DNA from: Thiocapsa marina 5811
GTDB lineage: Bacteria; Pseudomonadota; Gammaproteobacteria; Chromatiales; Chromatiaceae
Assembly: GCF_000223985.1 (NCBI RefSeq)
Contig: NZ_AFWV01000003.1
Coordinates: 62,001 to 126,000, forward strand
DNA length: 64,000 nt
Reading direction: 5' to 3'
Within the stretch, counting starts at the first letter, position 1. Each line of letters begins with the position of its first letter. A program made the translations under genes and the position numbers. Below, piece after piece: positions 41,604 to 49,224 of this stretch. The notes beneath the pieces were generated by a model, which was not told where the DNA came from, searched no databases, and saw only the letters and a program-made list of their open reading frames with translations.

Positions 41604-41665
41604 ACCGCGTCCCGAGCGAGATGCTAACTTTCGAATGAGCTCGACGCTTGGTGCATCCACGGCCC
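41600..41665. repeat. Truncated A-type element (66 bp), tandem with next copy
   Basis: TTAAACCGCGTCC followed by an interior near-identical to the next 66 bp (GAGCGAGATGCT, GCTTGGTGCATCCAC). It lacks the last 21 bp and the right inverted repeat, and the next complete copy begins exactly where it stops. It supplies the nadC stop codon. Confidence 0.8.
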
Positions 41666-41752
41666 TTAAACCGCGTCCGGAGCGAGATGCTGAATTTTCG
41701 AGTGAGTTCGACGTTTGGTGCATGCACAGCCCTTGGCGGGGACGCGGTTTAA
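41666..41752. repeat. 87-bp element, copy 9 (subfamily A, complete)
   Basis: TTAAACCGCGTCC and GGACGCGGTTTAA are exact 13-bp inverted repeats. This is the best-preserved subfamily A copy. A 20-bp AT-rich spacer (41753-41772) leads to copy 10. Confidence 0.88.
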
Positions 41753-41772
41753 AAAATATCTTTTTTAATATC

Positions 41773-41859
41773 TTAAACCGCGCCGGCTCCAGCGCTGGTC
41801 AAGTCTGCCGGAGCCGATCCCATCCAAAAGCATCGCATACTGCGCTGGGCGCGGTTTAA
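41773..41859. repeat. 87-bp element, copy 10 (subfamily B, complete)
   Basis: TTAAACCGCGCC at the left and GGGCGCGGTTTAA at the right, interior as in copies 3 and 12. The right end carries the stop codon of the convergent cbpM gene on the minus strand. Confidence 0.88.
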
Positions 41860-42200
41860 CCGAGCTCGCGCGTGCGCCTCTGCCCGAGTTGGTGCTCGAG
41901 CGCACGCAGCCGCTCGCGCAGTTGTTCGAGCTCGTCGAGCAGCTCGAGCGCGAGTGCAGTACCTGCAAGGTTGAGGTCGAGGTCGCGCTGCAGGCGCACG
42001 GCTCGGCGCGCGCGGCGCACCTCCAAGCCGTCGAATCGCCAATCGTCGGGGTCTTGACCCTTGGGCCGCAGGAGCCCTTCGGTCACCATCAGTCTCACCA
42101 CTCGGCCGCTGGAGCCGCACAGCTGGGTCAGCTCGGTGAGTGTGACCGTCAGCCCCTCGTCGAGCACGATCCCTTCAATGCGTGTCTCGGTCTGCGTCAT
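41856..42200 (-). CDS. cbpM: Chaperone modulator CbpM (MerR-like)
   Basis: 114 residues. A MerR-type HTH ('TLTELTQLCGSSGRVVRLMV', 'EGLLRPKGQDPDDWRFDGLE') precedes a C-terminal helix ('ALELLDELEQLRERLRALEH'). CbpM binds the J-domain of CbpA and inhibits its DnaJ co-chaperone and DNA-binding activity. It follows cbpA with a three-base gap, the standard cbpA-cbpM order. Its TAA stop comes from the adjacent repeat. Confidence 0.85.
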   Translation of the reverse strand: MTQTETRIEGIVLDEGLTVTLTELTQLCGSSGRVVRLMVTEGLLRPKGQDPDDWRFDGLEVRRARRAVRLQRDLDLNLAGTALALELLDELEQLRERLRALEHQLGQRRTRELG

Positions 42201-42203
42201 GCG

Positions 42204-43130
42204 TCAGACTCCCATCTCGGCCCTTGGGTTGAAGTGTAGACGCTCGGCCATCTCGCGATAGGCTGCCTTGGCGGCATCCGTGGCTGCAGGCGGGGTGACG
42301 ATCTCGAGCATGACCAGCTCGTCCCCGGCCGGCTCGCCGGGCAGCCCCCGACCCTTCAAGCGCAGGCGTTGCCCGGACTGAGATCCCGGAGGGACCTTAA
42401 GGTTCACTGTTCCGCCGAGTGTCGGGACCGAAACGGACGCGCCGAGCGCGGCCTCCCAGGGCGCGATGGGCAGTCGCAGATGGACGTCCTTGCCGTCGGT
42501 GGTAAAGAAACGGTGCGGATTGATCTCGATCTCCAGATAGAGATCGCCGGCATGGCCGCCGTTGATCCCCGGCCCGCCCTGACCGGCCAGGCGGATCTGG
42601 CGACCTTGCGTGACGCCCGGCGGAATGCGGACGTTCAGCGTGCGCGTGCGCGAGGTGACACGCCCGTCCGCGCCGATCTCGGGGATGTCGAGACGCAGCT
42701 GACGGGTTGCGCCGCGGTAGGCGTCCTCGAGGTCGATCGCGATGCGCGCGGTCTGATCCTGACCGCGGCGGCGGCGTTGAGTCTGGGCTCCCGGGTGAAA
42801 CTCGCGTCCGAAGATGCTGGAAAAGAAGTCGCTGAACTCGGCTGCCTCGTCGGCGCCGAAATGGAAGTCGTGATGGACACCTCCGGGTGGCGGGCGAAAG
42901 TCCTGGCCGGCGTGCCAACTGCTGCCGAGTGCGTCGTAGGCGGCGCGCTTCTCCGGGTCGTGCAGCACCTCGTTGGCTTCGTTGATCTCTTTGAATCTGG
43001 CCTCGGCGTCGGCTTCCTTGCTGACGTCGGGATGGAATTTACGCGCGAGCTTTCGGTAGGCCCGCTTGATCTCGGCTTGGGTGGCGTCTCGCGCCACGCC
43101 CAACGTCTTATAGTAGTCCTTGTATTCCAT
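42204..43130 (-). CDS. cbpA: DnaJ-class co-chaperone CbpA
   Basis: 308 residues. J-domain at 1-70 ('DYYKTLGVARDATQAEIKRA', 'HPDVSK' with the HPD motif), a G/F-like linker ('FHFGADEAAEFSDFFSSIFG'), and two C-terminal substrate-binding barrels ('TLNVRIPPGVTQGRQIRLAG', 'LYLEIEINPHRFFTTDGKDV') without the DnaJ zinc finger. This matches CbpA. It stimulates DnaK and may bind curved DNA in stationary phase. It lies downstream of the AAA-ATPase gene on the same strand. Confidence 0.92.
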   Translation of the reverse strand: MEYKDYYKTLGVARDATQAEIKRAYRKLARKFHPDVSKEADAEARFKEINEANEVLHDPEKRAAYDALGSSWHAGQDFRPPPGGVHHDFHFGADEAAEFSDFFSSIFGREFHPGAQTQRRRRGQDQTARIAIDLEDAYRGATRQLRLDIPEIGADGRVTSRTRTLNVRIPPGVTQGRQIRLAGQGGPGINGGHAGDLYLEIEINPHRFFTTDGKDVHLRLPIAPWEAALGASVSVPTLGGTVNLKVPPGSQSGQRLRLKGRGLPGEPAGDELVMLEIVTPPAATDAAKAAYREMAERLHFNPRAEMGV

Positions 43131-43237
43131 CGCAGCGCCTCGAAGGTTTGGCCGACACGGACTCGTGAACCTCGTGTTGTGGGGGGAGGTATGGGCTGGC
43201 GGCGGTCATTGCACGGGTCGCGGTCAAGCGAGCGGGC

Positions 43238-44860
43238 TTATCCGGCTTGCTCCGGCGGCTGCCCGTCGGCCTTTTCGCGAGTGGACTCCATCCCGGCGAA
43301 TGCGATCTGCGCGCCGTCATCGAGCGCGACGGTGGCCGGGTCGTCTTGCTCTTCGGGCGCGTGCGCCTGAACCGTTCGGCCCGATGCCCAGGCGCGCAGC
43401 GCTTGAAGTTGTCCGTGCATGACGACGGACAGGGGTTGGGTGCTAGCGATCTCGCCAAGGAGACCGGCCGTGGTCAGGCCATCCCCGGCGGTCTCGTCGG
43501 CATAGAGCGCGGAGACGATGGCTTGCTCGATGCCGGCGCCGGTGAAGCCTTCGCTCGCCTCGGCGAGTCGAGCCAAGTCGAAGCGTTCGGGGTCGATCCG
43601 CCGCTTGAGCAGGTGGATCGCAAAGATCTCGCGCCGTACGGTTGCGCCGGGGAGATCCACGAAGAAGAGCTCGTCGATCCGTCCTTTTCGGATGAGCTCT
43701 GGCGGGAGTCTGGAGATGTCGTTCGCGGTGGCCGTGAGGAAGACGCGGCTGTTGCGCTCGGCCATCCAGGTCAGCAGGGTGCCGAGCACGCGCCGTCCGA
43801 CCCCGTCGTCCTCGGCACCCGTCGCGACGCCTTTCTCGATCTCGTCGATCCACAGGACGCAGGGCGACATGACATCGGCCGTCGCCAGCGCCTTGCGGAG
43901 GTTCTTTTCGGTTTCGCCGATATATTTGTCGTAGAGCGCGCCGAAGTCCAGGCGCAGCAGGGGCACGCCGAAACGTCCGGCAACTGCCTTCGCGGCCAGG
44001 CTCTTGCCGCCACCCTGAACGCCGAGGAGCAAGACGCCGCGCGGGTGATCCGCTTTGCGGTCCGGATCCAGGAAGGCATCGCGGCGCCGATCGATCCAGG
44101 CCTTGAGATTGCCCAGACCGGCGACCTCGGCGAAGGAGCGGGTGTCGTACTCGAAGCTGATGGCGCTCTCGGGGCCGAGCAGGTCGTATTTGGCGCGCTT
44201 GACCGCTTCGACGTCCTCCCGGGTGATGGCGCCGTCGTGACGAATGGCGTTGCGGATCAGCCGACGCGCGTCGGATTCGGTGACGCCGAGCAGGTTGCGG
44301 GCGAGCTGATCCACCGCGTCGCGGCTGGTCTTGAAGCTGCGCCCGTTCGCGCAGTCCTGCCAGCGCTTCGCCTCCTCCCGAATCAGGCCCATGATGCGCT
44401 GGCGGTCGGGCAGGCGCAGGCCGAACTGTACGCTTAGATGATGAAGCTCGGGCGGAACCTCGAGCGCATGACTGACCAGGACCAGGGTGCGCGGCAGGTC
44501 CGCGTAGCCTTGCGCGATCTCCTTCAGGAGGCGTACGTGCAGCGGATTGTCGAGATAGGGATGGAAGTCGAGCAGCAGATAGATGCCGCGTTGCTGTGTG
44601 GAGCGGATATTGCGGAGCGCTTCGGTCGGATCGGCGAGTCGACTCTGCGGCTCGGTATCGAGCTCGATGCGCCGCAGCCCCTCGGTCACCGACCAGCGAA
44701 AGGCCGGCTCCGCGAGGCGCACGGCAAGGCCGGCGAAGAGCTCGACGACACGCGGCTCCTCGATCGACTCGATGAGCACGATCGGGGTGTCCGAGCGCAG
44801 CAGAATCTCCAGGTCGTGCAGGTCCGGCATCATCGCGTACATGGCCTCCTCGGGATCCAT
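43238..44860 (-). CDS. Ycf46-like AAA+ ATPase
   Basis: 540 residues (the frame is also open upstream; ATGs at residues 7 and 10 are possible starts). The N-terminal 200 residues ('LLRSDTPIVLIESIEEPRVV', 'IYLLLDFHPYLDNPLHVRLL') are an inactive RecA-like domain as in Ycf46. The AAA domain has Walker A 'GVQGGGKSLAAKAV', Walker B 'CVLWIDEIEKGV', sensor 'FLTATANDISRLPPELIRKG' and 'GRIDELFFVDLP'. Ycf46 proteins are found in cyanobacteria, plastids and many bacteria; in cyanobacteria they are linked to CO2 use. Upstream lie four 72-bp repeats; cbpA and cbpM lie downstream. Confidence 0.85.
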   Translation of the reverse strand: MDPEEAMYAMMPDLHDLEILLRSDTPIVLIESIEEPRVVELFAGLAVRLAEPAFRWSVTEGLRRIELDTEPQSRLADPTEALRNIRSTQQRGIYLLLDFHPYLDNPLHVRLLKEIAQGYADLPRTLVLVSHALEVPPELHHLSVQFGLRLPDRQRIMGLIREEAKRWQDCANGRSFKTSRDAVDQLARNLLGVTESDARRLIRNAIRHDGAITREDVEAVKRAKYDLLGPESAISFEYDTRSFAEVAGLGNLKAWIDRRRDAFLDPDRKADHPRGVLLLGVQGGGKSLAAKAVAGRFGVPLLRLDFGALYDKYIGETEKNLRKALATADVMSPCVLWIDEIEKGVATGAEDDGVGRRVLGTLLTWMAERNSRVFLTATANDISRLPPELIRKGRIDELFFVDLPGATVRREIFAIHLLKRRIDPERFDLARLAEASEGFTGAGIEQAIVSALYADETAGDGLTTAGLLGEIASTQPLSVVMHGQLQALRAWASGRTVQAHAPEEQDDPATVALDDGAQIAFAGMESTREKADGQPPEQAG

Positions 44861-44896
44861 GGGGCGTCGAGTCGTCGGGTGCCGGCCGGGCTCGGG

Positions 44897-45215
44897 GCCC
44901 CAATCTCCCGCCCGGCCTCCCGGCGCCGCCGGCGTAGGGTGCGGTGAGCGAGAGCGAACCGCACCGACACCCCAGTCTCCCGCTTAGCCTCCCGGCGCCG
45001 CCGGCGTAGGGTGCGATAAGCGAAAGCGAACCGCAACGACACCCCAGTCTCCCGCTTAGCCTCCCGGCGCCGCCGACGTAGGGTGCGGTAAGCGAGAGCG
45101 AACCGCACCGACACCCCAATCTCCCGCTTAGCCTCCCGGCGCCGCCGACGTAGGGTGCGGTAAGCGAGAGCGAACCGCACCGACACCCCAATCTCCCGCT
45201 TGACCTCCCGGCGCC
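44897..45215. repeat. Tandem repeat, four 72-bp units plus partial
   Basis: CGTAGGGTGCGGT occurs at 44933, 45005, 45077 and 45149, exactly 72 bp apart. Each unit has GGTGCGGT and ACCGCACC arms flanking GAGCGAGAGCGA (a small hairpin) and a spacer CCCAATCTCCCGCTTAGCCT-like. A partial spacer precedes the first. The units lie upstream of the AAA-ATPase gene, filling most of the stretch between it and leuA (44861-45393). The unit is 24 codons long, so all frames stay open across it. Confidence 0.9.
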
Positions 45216-45393
45216 ACGGGCGGCAGCTTATACAGGAACCGCCGCGGGCCACAAGCTCCCGCATCCCCCAGCCCGCGTCAGATCACTCGGGCGTGCGATC
45301 GCAAAGGCGCCGCTTGCGCGCCGATCGCCTACAATAGCCTCCCGAAGACCAGGTCCCTTCCTTCCAGACGGCCGCCCGACTCAGAGACCATCC

Positions 45394-46944
45394 ATGACCT
45401 CAAAAGACCACTTGATCATTTTCGACACCACGCTGCGCGACGGCGAGCAAAGTCCGGGCGCCTCCATGACCCGCGACGAGAAGGTGCGCATCGCGAAGGC
45501 ACTGGAGCGGATGCGTGTCGATGTGATCGAGGCGGGGTTTCCGATCGCCAGTCCGGGTGATTTCGAGGCGGTCAAGGCGGTTGCCGCGACGGTCAAGGAG
45601 AGCCGTGTCTGCGGTCTGGCGCGCGCGCTCGACAAGGACATCGACCGGGCGGGCGAGGCGTTGGCGGGCGCGAACGCCGGCCGGATCCATACCTTTATCG
45701 CCACCTCTCCGATCCACATGCAGCGCAAGCTGAACATGACCCCGGATCAGGTGCTCGCGCAAGCGGTGCATGCCGTTCAGCGGGCGCGTCGCTACACCGA
45801 CGATGTGGAGTTCTCGCCCGAGGATGCGGGACGCTCGGAGATCGATTTCCTCTGTCGGGTCCTCGAGGCCGTCATCGACGCCGGTGCCGGGACCGTCAAT
45901 ATTCCGGATACGGTCGGCTACAACATCCCGGATCAGTTCGGGAGTCTGATCCGGACCTTGCGCGAACGGATTCCGAATGCCGACAAGGCGATCTTCTCGG
46001 TGCATTGTCACAACGACCTCGGGCTTGCCGTCGCCAACTCGCTTGCCGCCGTGCGCAACGGTGCGCGCCAGGTGGAATGCACGATCAACGGTCTGGGCGA
46101 GCGCGCCGGCAACGCGGCGCTCGAGGAGATCGTGATGACGGTGCGCACCCGTCAGGATCTGTTCGAGTGTCAAACCCGGCTCGATACCACCCAGATCATG
46201 AACTGCTCGCGGCTGGTCTCGGGCATCACGGGTTTTGCCGTGCAGCCGAACAAGGCGGTCGTCGGCGCCAACGCCTTCGCCCACGAGTCCGGTATCCATC
46301 AGGACGGGGTACTCAAGCATCGCGAGACCTACGAGATCATGCGCGCCGAGGACGTCGGTTGGAACGCCAATCGGATGGTGATGGGCAAGCATTCCGGTCG
46401 CAATGCCTTCCGTACCCGGCTGCAGGAGCTCGGCATCGTGATGGGTTCCGAGGAGGAGCTCAACGCGGCCTTCTCGCGCTTCAAGGATCTCGCCGACAAG
46501 AAGCACGAGATCTTCGACGAGGACCTGCAGGCGCTGGTGACGGATGCGACGCTGGACGCGGCCAACGAACGGGTGAAGCTGGTCTCGTTGCGGGTCTGCT
46601 CCGAGACGGGCGAGACGCCCTGCGCGAACCTGGTCCTGACCTTCGACGGGGAGGAGCTGACCGGAACCGCCAGCGGCGGCGGTCCTGTGGATGCGACCTT
46701 CAAAGCGATCGAGTCGATCGTCGACAGCGGCACGGTCCTGAAGCTCTACTCGGTCAACGCCATCACCAGCGGCACCGACGCACAGGGCGAGGTGACGGTC
46801 AGGCTGGAACGCGGCGGGCGCATCGTCAACGGGCAGGGCGCGGATACCGACATCGTGATCGCCTCCGCCAAGGCCTACATCAATGCCTGCAACAAGATTC
46901 TCCAGCCGGCCCAGCGGGCCCATCCGCAGACCGGCGACGTCTGA
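45394..46944 (+). CDS. leuA: 2-isopropylmalate synthase
   Basis: 516 residues. The N-terminal TIM barrel ('[20 protein letters not shown]', '[20 protein letters not shown]', '[20 protein letters not shown]') has the metal-binding HxH and DTTLRDGEQ signatures. The C-terminal about 120 residues form the regulatory domain ('[20 protein letters not shown]') where leucine inhibits. It condenses acetyl-CoA with 2-oxoisovalerate in leucine synthesis. No leader peptide or attenuator is obvious in the 130 bp upstream. Confidence 0.96.
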   Translation: MTSKDHLIIFDTTLRDGEQSPGASMTRDEKVRIAKALERMRVDVIEAGFPIASPGDFEAVKAVAATVKESRVCGLARALDKDIDRAGEALAGANAGRIHTFIATSPIHMQRKLNMTPDQVLAQAVHAVQRARRYTDDVEFSPEDAGRSEIDFLCRVLEAVIDAGAGTVNIPDTVGYNIPDQFGSLIRTLRERIPNADKAIFSVHCHNDLGLAVANSLAAVRNGARQVECTINGLGERAGNAALEEIVMTVRTRQDLFECQTRLDTTQIMNCSRLVSGITGFAVQPNKAVVGANAFAHESGIHQDGVLKHRETYEIMRAEDVGWNANRMVMGKHSGRNAFRTRLQELGIVMGSEEELNAAFSRFKDLADKKHEIFDEDLQALVTDATLDAANERVKLVSLRVCSETGETPCANLVLTFDGEELTGTASGGGPVDATFKAIESIVDSGTVLKLYSVNAITSGTDAQGEVTVRLERGGRIVNGQGADTDIVIASAKAYINACNKILQPAQRAHPQTGDV

Positions 46945-46955
46945 GCCCGATCAGG

Positions 46956-47876
46956 ATGGACGAGCGCCGACGTTTGGACTACTTGGGCGCGATGGGCGTC
47001 GATGTCTGGGTGCCGCGCCTCGTCGCCGCCGGTCGCATCGAGAGCTCGGATGAGATCGCCGTCGTCGAGCCCTCGCGTATCCTGCCTCCGGCGCGTGTGT
47101 CCGACCCTGCGGACTTGCGTCCCGTTTCCCCGTCGGCGCAACCCATACCCCGAACCCCGCCGGCTCATGCCGAGGCGCATGAGGTCGCGCCGAATCCGGT
47201 CGTGCCGGGGCCCGTTGCGTCCGGACCGGTCGGGCCCGCTCTGCCTGAAGCACTGTCCCCGCCTGATCCGGCGCTTATGGATTGGGATGCGCTCGCCGCG
47301 GCCGTGTCGGGATGCCGCGCCTGCGGCCTCTGCGAGACGCGTACCAATACCGTTTTCGGTGTCGGCGACCGCAACGCCGACCTCCTGATCATCGGCGAGG
47401 CCCCGGGGGCGGAGGAGGATCGCGCCGGCGAGCCCTTCGTCGGGCGTGCCGGCCAGTTGCTGAACCGCATGCTCGCGGCGATCGGGCTGGCCCGGGAGCA
47501 GGTCTACATCGCGAACGTGCTCAAGTGCCGCCCGCCGGGGAATCGCGATCCACACCCCGAGGAGGCCAGGCAGTGCGAGGCTTATCTCTTGCGGCAGATC
47601 GAGCTGCTTCGCCCGCGCGCGATCCTCTGCGTCGGGCGCGTGGCGGCCCAGAACATCCTGCAGACGGATGCGCCGCTGGGGAGTTTAAGGGGGCGTTGGC
47701 TTACGTTTCGGACGGGGGCGATTCCGCTTCGCGTGACCTATCATCCGGCCTATCTGCTGCGCTCGCCGGAGCAAAAGGCGAAAGCCTGGGAGGATTTGGT
47801 CGAGGTTGTACGGCGTCTACGCGGGGAGGGATGTGCGGTAATCGGCAAAGGCAATGATAAAGATCAGTCTGATTGA
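46956..47876 (+). CDS. Uracil-DNA glycosylase, family 4 (Fe-S)
   Basis: 306 residues. Residues about 1-105 are a low-complexity Pro/Ala/Val region with no catalytic motif. The catalytic domain follows: Cys ligands in '[14 protein letters not shown]', motif '[20 protein letters not shown]', then '[20 protein letters not shown]' with the third Cys, and '[20 protein letters not shown]' (motif 2). Family 4 enzymes remove uracil from DNA and use a [4Fe-4S] cluster. It starts about ten bases after leuA, so the two may be co-transcribed. The long N-terminal extension is typical in proteobacteria. Confidence 0.9.
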   Translation: MDERRRLDYLGAMGVDVWVPRLVAAGRIESSDEIAVVEPSRILPPARVSDPADLRPVSPSAQPIPRTPPAHAEAHEVAPNPVVPGPVASGPVGPALPEALSPPDPALMDWDALAAAVSGCRACGLCETRTNTVFGVGDRNADLLIIGEAPGAEEDRAGEPFVGRAGQLLNRMLAAIGLAREQVYIANVLKCRPPGNRDPHPEEARQCEAYLLRQIELLRPRAILCVGRVAAQNILQTDAPLGSLRGRWLTFRTGAIPLRVTYHPAYLLRSPEQKAKAWEDLVEVVRRLRGEGCAVIGKGNDKDQSD

Positions 47877-47885
47877 TACTACTTA

Positions 47886-47914
47886 TTTCATATTTAATCA
47901 TTTGCTAATATAAT
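47886..47914 (+). promoter_or_regulatory. Likely promoter of the sulfur globule gene
   Basis: A perfect TATAAT at 47909-47914 lies in a sharply AT-rich stretch (about 47870-47920), about 70 bases before the ATG. The position 17 bases upstream (47886-47891, TTTCAT) is only a weak -35. The strong -10 fits an abundant structural protein. Confidence 0.6.
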
Positions 47915-47982
47915 GCGACCCGTGGATGTTGATCAGTCATCCACGCTTGCTGCCAAAAACAGAAATCGATTCGGAGAATAGA

Positions 47983-48360
47983 ATGAACAAGCTTGCTACT
48001 GCTGCTGCCGTCGCCGCCCTCCTCGGTGCTTCCGCGTCCGCGTCCGCTTGGTGGGGCCCGGGTTACGGCGGCTACGGCCCCGGCTACGGCTCGGGTCTGG
48101 GCGATGCGTTCAGCGATATGTTCGGCGACGGCTACGGTGATTTCAACTTCGGCATGAGCGGCGGCGGCAGTGGTCGCGGCTACGGTCGCGGTCTGGGTCG
48201 CGGTTACGGCTATGGCTACAACAACCCCTACTACGGCTACGGCGCTCCTTACGGCTACGGCGCTCCGTACTACGGCGGCGGCTATCCTTATGCCTACCCC
48301 TACGCAGCACCGGTTGCCCCGATGGCTCCCGCTGCGCCGGCTCAGCCTGAAGCCAAGTAA
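47983..48360 (+). CDS. sgpA: Sulfur globule protein (CV1/CV2-like)
   Basis: 125 residues with GGAG upstream of the ATG. The signal peptide '[20 protein letters not shown]' ends at A-W-W; the mature about 103 residues are nearly all Gly, Tyr, Pro and Ala ('[16 protein letters not shown]', '[20 protein letters not shown]') and end in 'AAPAQPEAK'. This composition, length and secretion signal match sulfur globule envelope proteins CV1/CV2 of Allochromatium vinosum, which coat periplasmic sulfur deposits. Whether it is SgpA or SgpB is not clear. It is monocistronic, with its own promoter and terminator. Confidence 0.85.
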   Translation: MNKLATAAAVAALLGASASASAWWGPGYGGYGPGYGSGLGDAFSDMFGDGYGDFNFGMSGGGSGRGYGRGLGRGYGYGYNNPYYGYGAPYGYGAPYYGGGYPYAYPYAAPVAPMAPAAPAQPEAK

Positions 48361-48402
48361 GACCATCGTTCGATGACGCGGCTCACCGCAGGTGTGCCGC
48401 CA

Positions 48403-48434
48403 CGAAAAGGCCGGGCAATCGCCCGGCCTTTTCG
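48403..48434 (+). terminator. Intrinsic terminator of the sulfur globule gene
   Basis: CGAAAAGGCCGGGC and GCCCGGCCTTTTCG form a perfect 14-bp stem with an AATC loop; the end of the stem gives the T tract. It lies 42 bases after the sgp stop codon. Confidence 0.9.
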
Positions 48435-48587
48435 TATGTCCTGCGGCACCCTTGACTCATCGATCGGGTCGGGGCAGAGCAGGGATGTCGGATGAACAAC
48501 AGCGCCGTCTAGCCCAACAGCGTCGCCGCAAATCCGGGTGGACTTCGCGATCGTTTGTCCGACTTGCATCCCTCGTGAGCGTGAGGC

Positions 48588-48674
48588 TTAAACCGCATCG
48601 ACTCCAACGCTGATCACGTCTTTCGGGGCCGATCCCATCCAAAGACATCGCATACCGCGATGGGCGCGGTTTAG
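48588..48674. repeat. 87-bp element, copy 11 (subfamily B)
   Basis: TTAAACCGCATC at the left, GGGCGCGGTTTAG at the right; the interior has GGGGCCGATCCCATCCAAAG and CATCGCATACCGCG as in the other B copies. It ends four bases before the PAP2 gene stop on the minus strand. Confidence 0.85.
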
Positions 48675-48678
48675 AGGG

Positions 48679-49224
48679 TCAAACAACCATCTGGATGCCG
48701 GCAAAGGCCAGAGCGAGTCCGATCAAGGTCGCGACGAGCACATCGCTGGGATAGTGGAGCCCGAGGATGATCCGCGAGCCGGCGACCAGCATCGTGAAGG
48801 GCACCAGTAACCAGGCGAGCTCGGGAACATAATAGATGGCGACACTCGAGAAGCTCACGGCGTGCAGCGTATGGCCGGACGGAAAGCTGTAGCGGTCCAG
48901 CGGAGGGACCAGGGCGATGATCTCGGCGGCATAGTGGCAAGGCCGCTCGCGACGCGTGTAGACCTTCAGCGACTTGTAGAGCGCGAGCGCGACACCGCCG
49001 GTGACGAGCATGTGCACACTGGCTTTGAGGCCGAGGAGCCCGTGTGTCAACGGCAGGATTGCGATCAAGCTGTACCAAAAGACCCCGTCGCCGAGCCGAC
49101 TGACGACCGCGAAAGGGCGTTGAATCCAACGGCGCCGACCGCCTCGGCTCCACGTGCGGCAGAGCGAGACCTCGATCTCATTGAGATGTTGTAGCCACAG
49201 TCGCACGGCAAGCCTCCGTTCCAC
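48679..49224 (-). CDS. PAP2-family phosphatase
   Basis: 181 residues from the GTG at 49224 (GTG 49206 is possible); the frame is open much further, but that part overlaps the GT4 gene. Four to five membrane segments. The catalytic motifs are 'KVYTRRERPCH' (KxxxxxxRP), 'YSFPSGHTLHAVSF' (PSGH) and 'SRIILGLHYPSDV' (SRxxxxxHxxxD). It is likely a lipid phosphatase, for example converting phosphatidate to diacylglycerol or acting on undecaprenyl-PP. It overlaps the end of the GT4 gene and closes the lipid operon. Confidence 0.85.
   Translation of the reverse strand: MERRLAVRLWLQHLNEIEVSLCRTWSRGGRRRWIQRPFAVVSRLGDGVFWYSLIAILPLTHGLLGLKASVHMLVTGGVALALYKSLKVYTRRERPCHYAAEIIALVPPLDRYSFPSGHTLHAVSFSSVAIYYVPELAWLLVPFTMLVAGSRIILGLHYPSDVLVATLIGLALAFAGIQMVV

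Noticed and set aside
44897-45215. Possible CRISPR array
   Set aside because: The spacers between the hairpin cores are nearly identical to each other and no cas gene is near, so it is a plain tandem repeat.
44830-45264. 144-codon minus-strand open frame with 24-residue repeats
   Set aside because: It is the 72-bp tandem repeat read in one frame. The unit length is a multiple of three, so every frame stays open; there is no ribosome site and the composition is Arg-rich in a GC-driven way.
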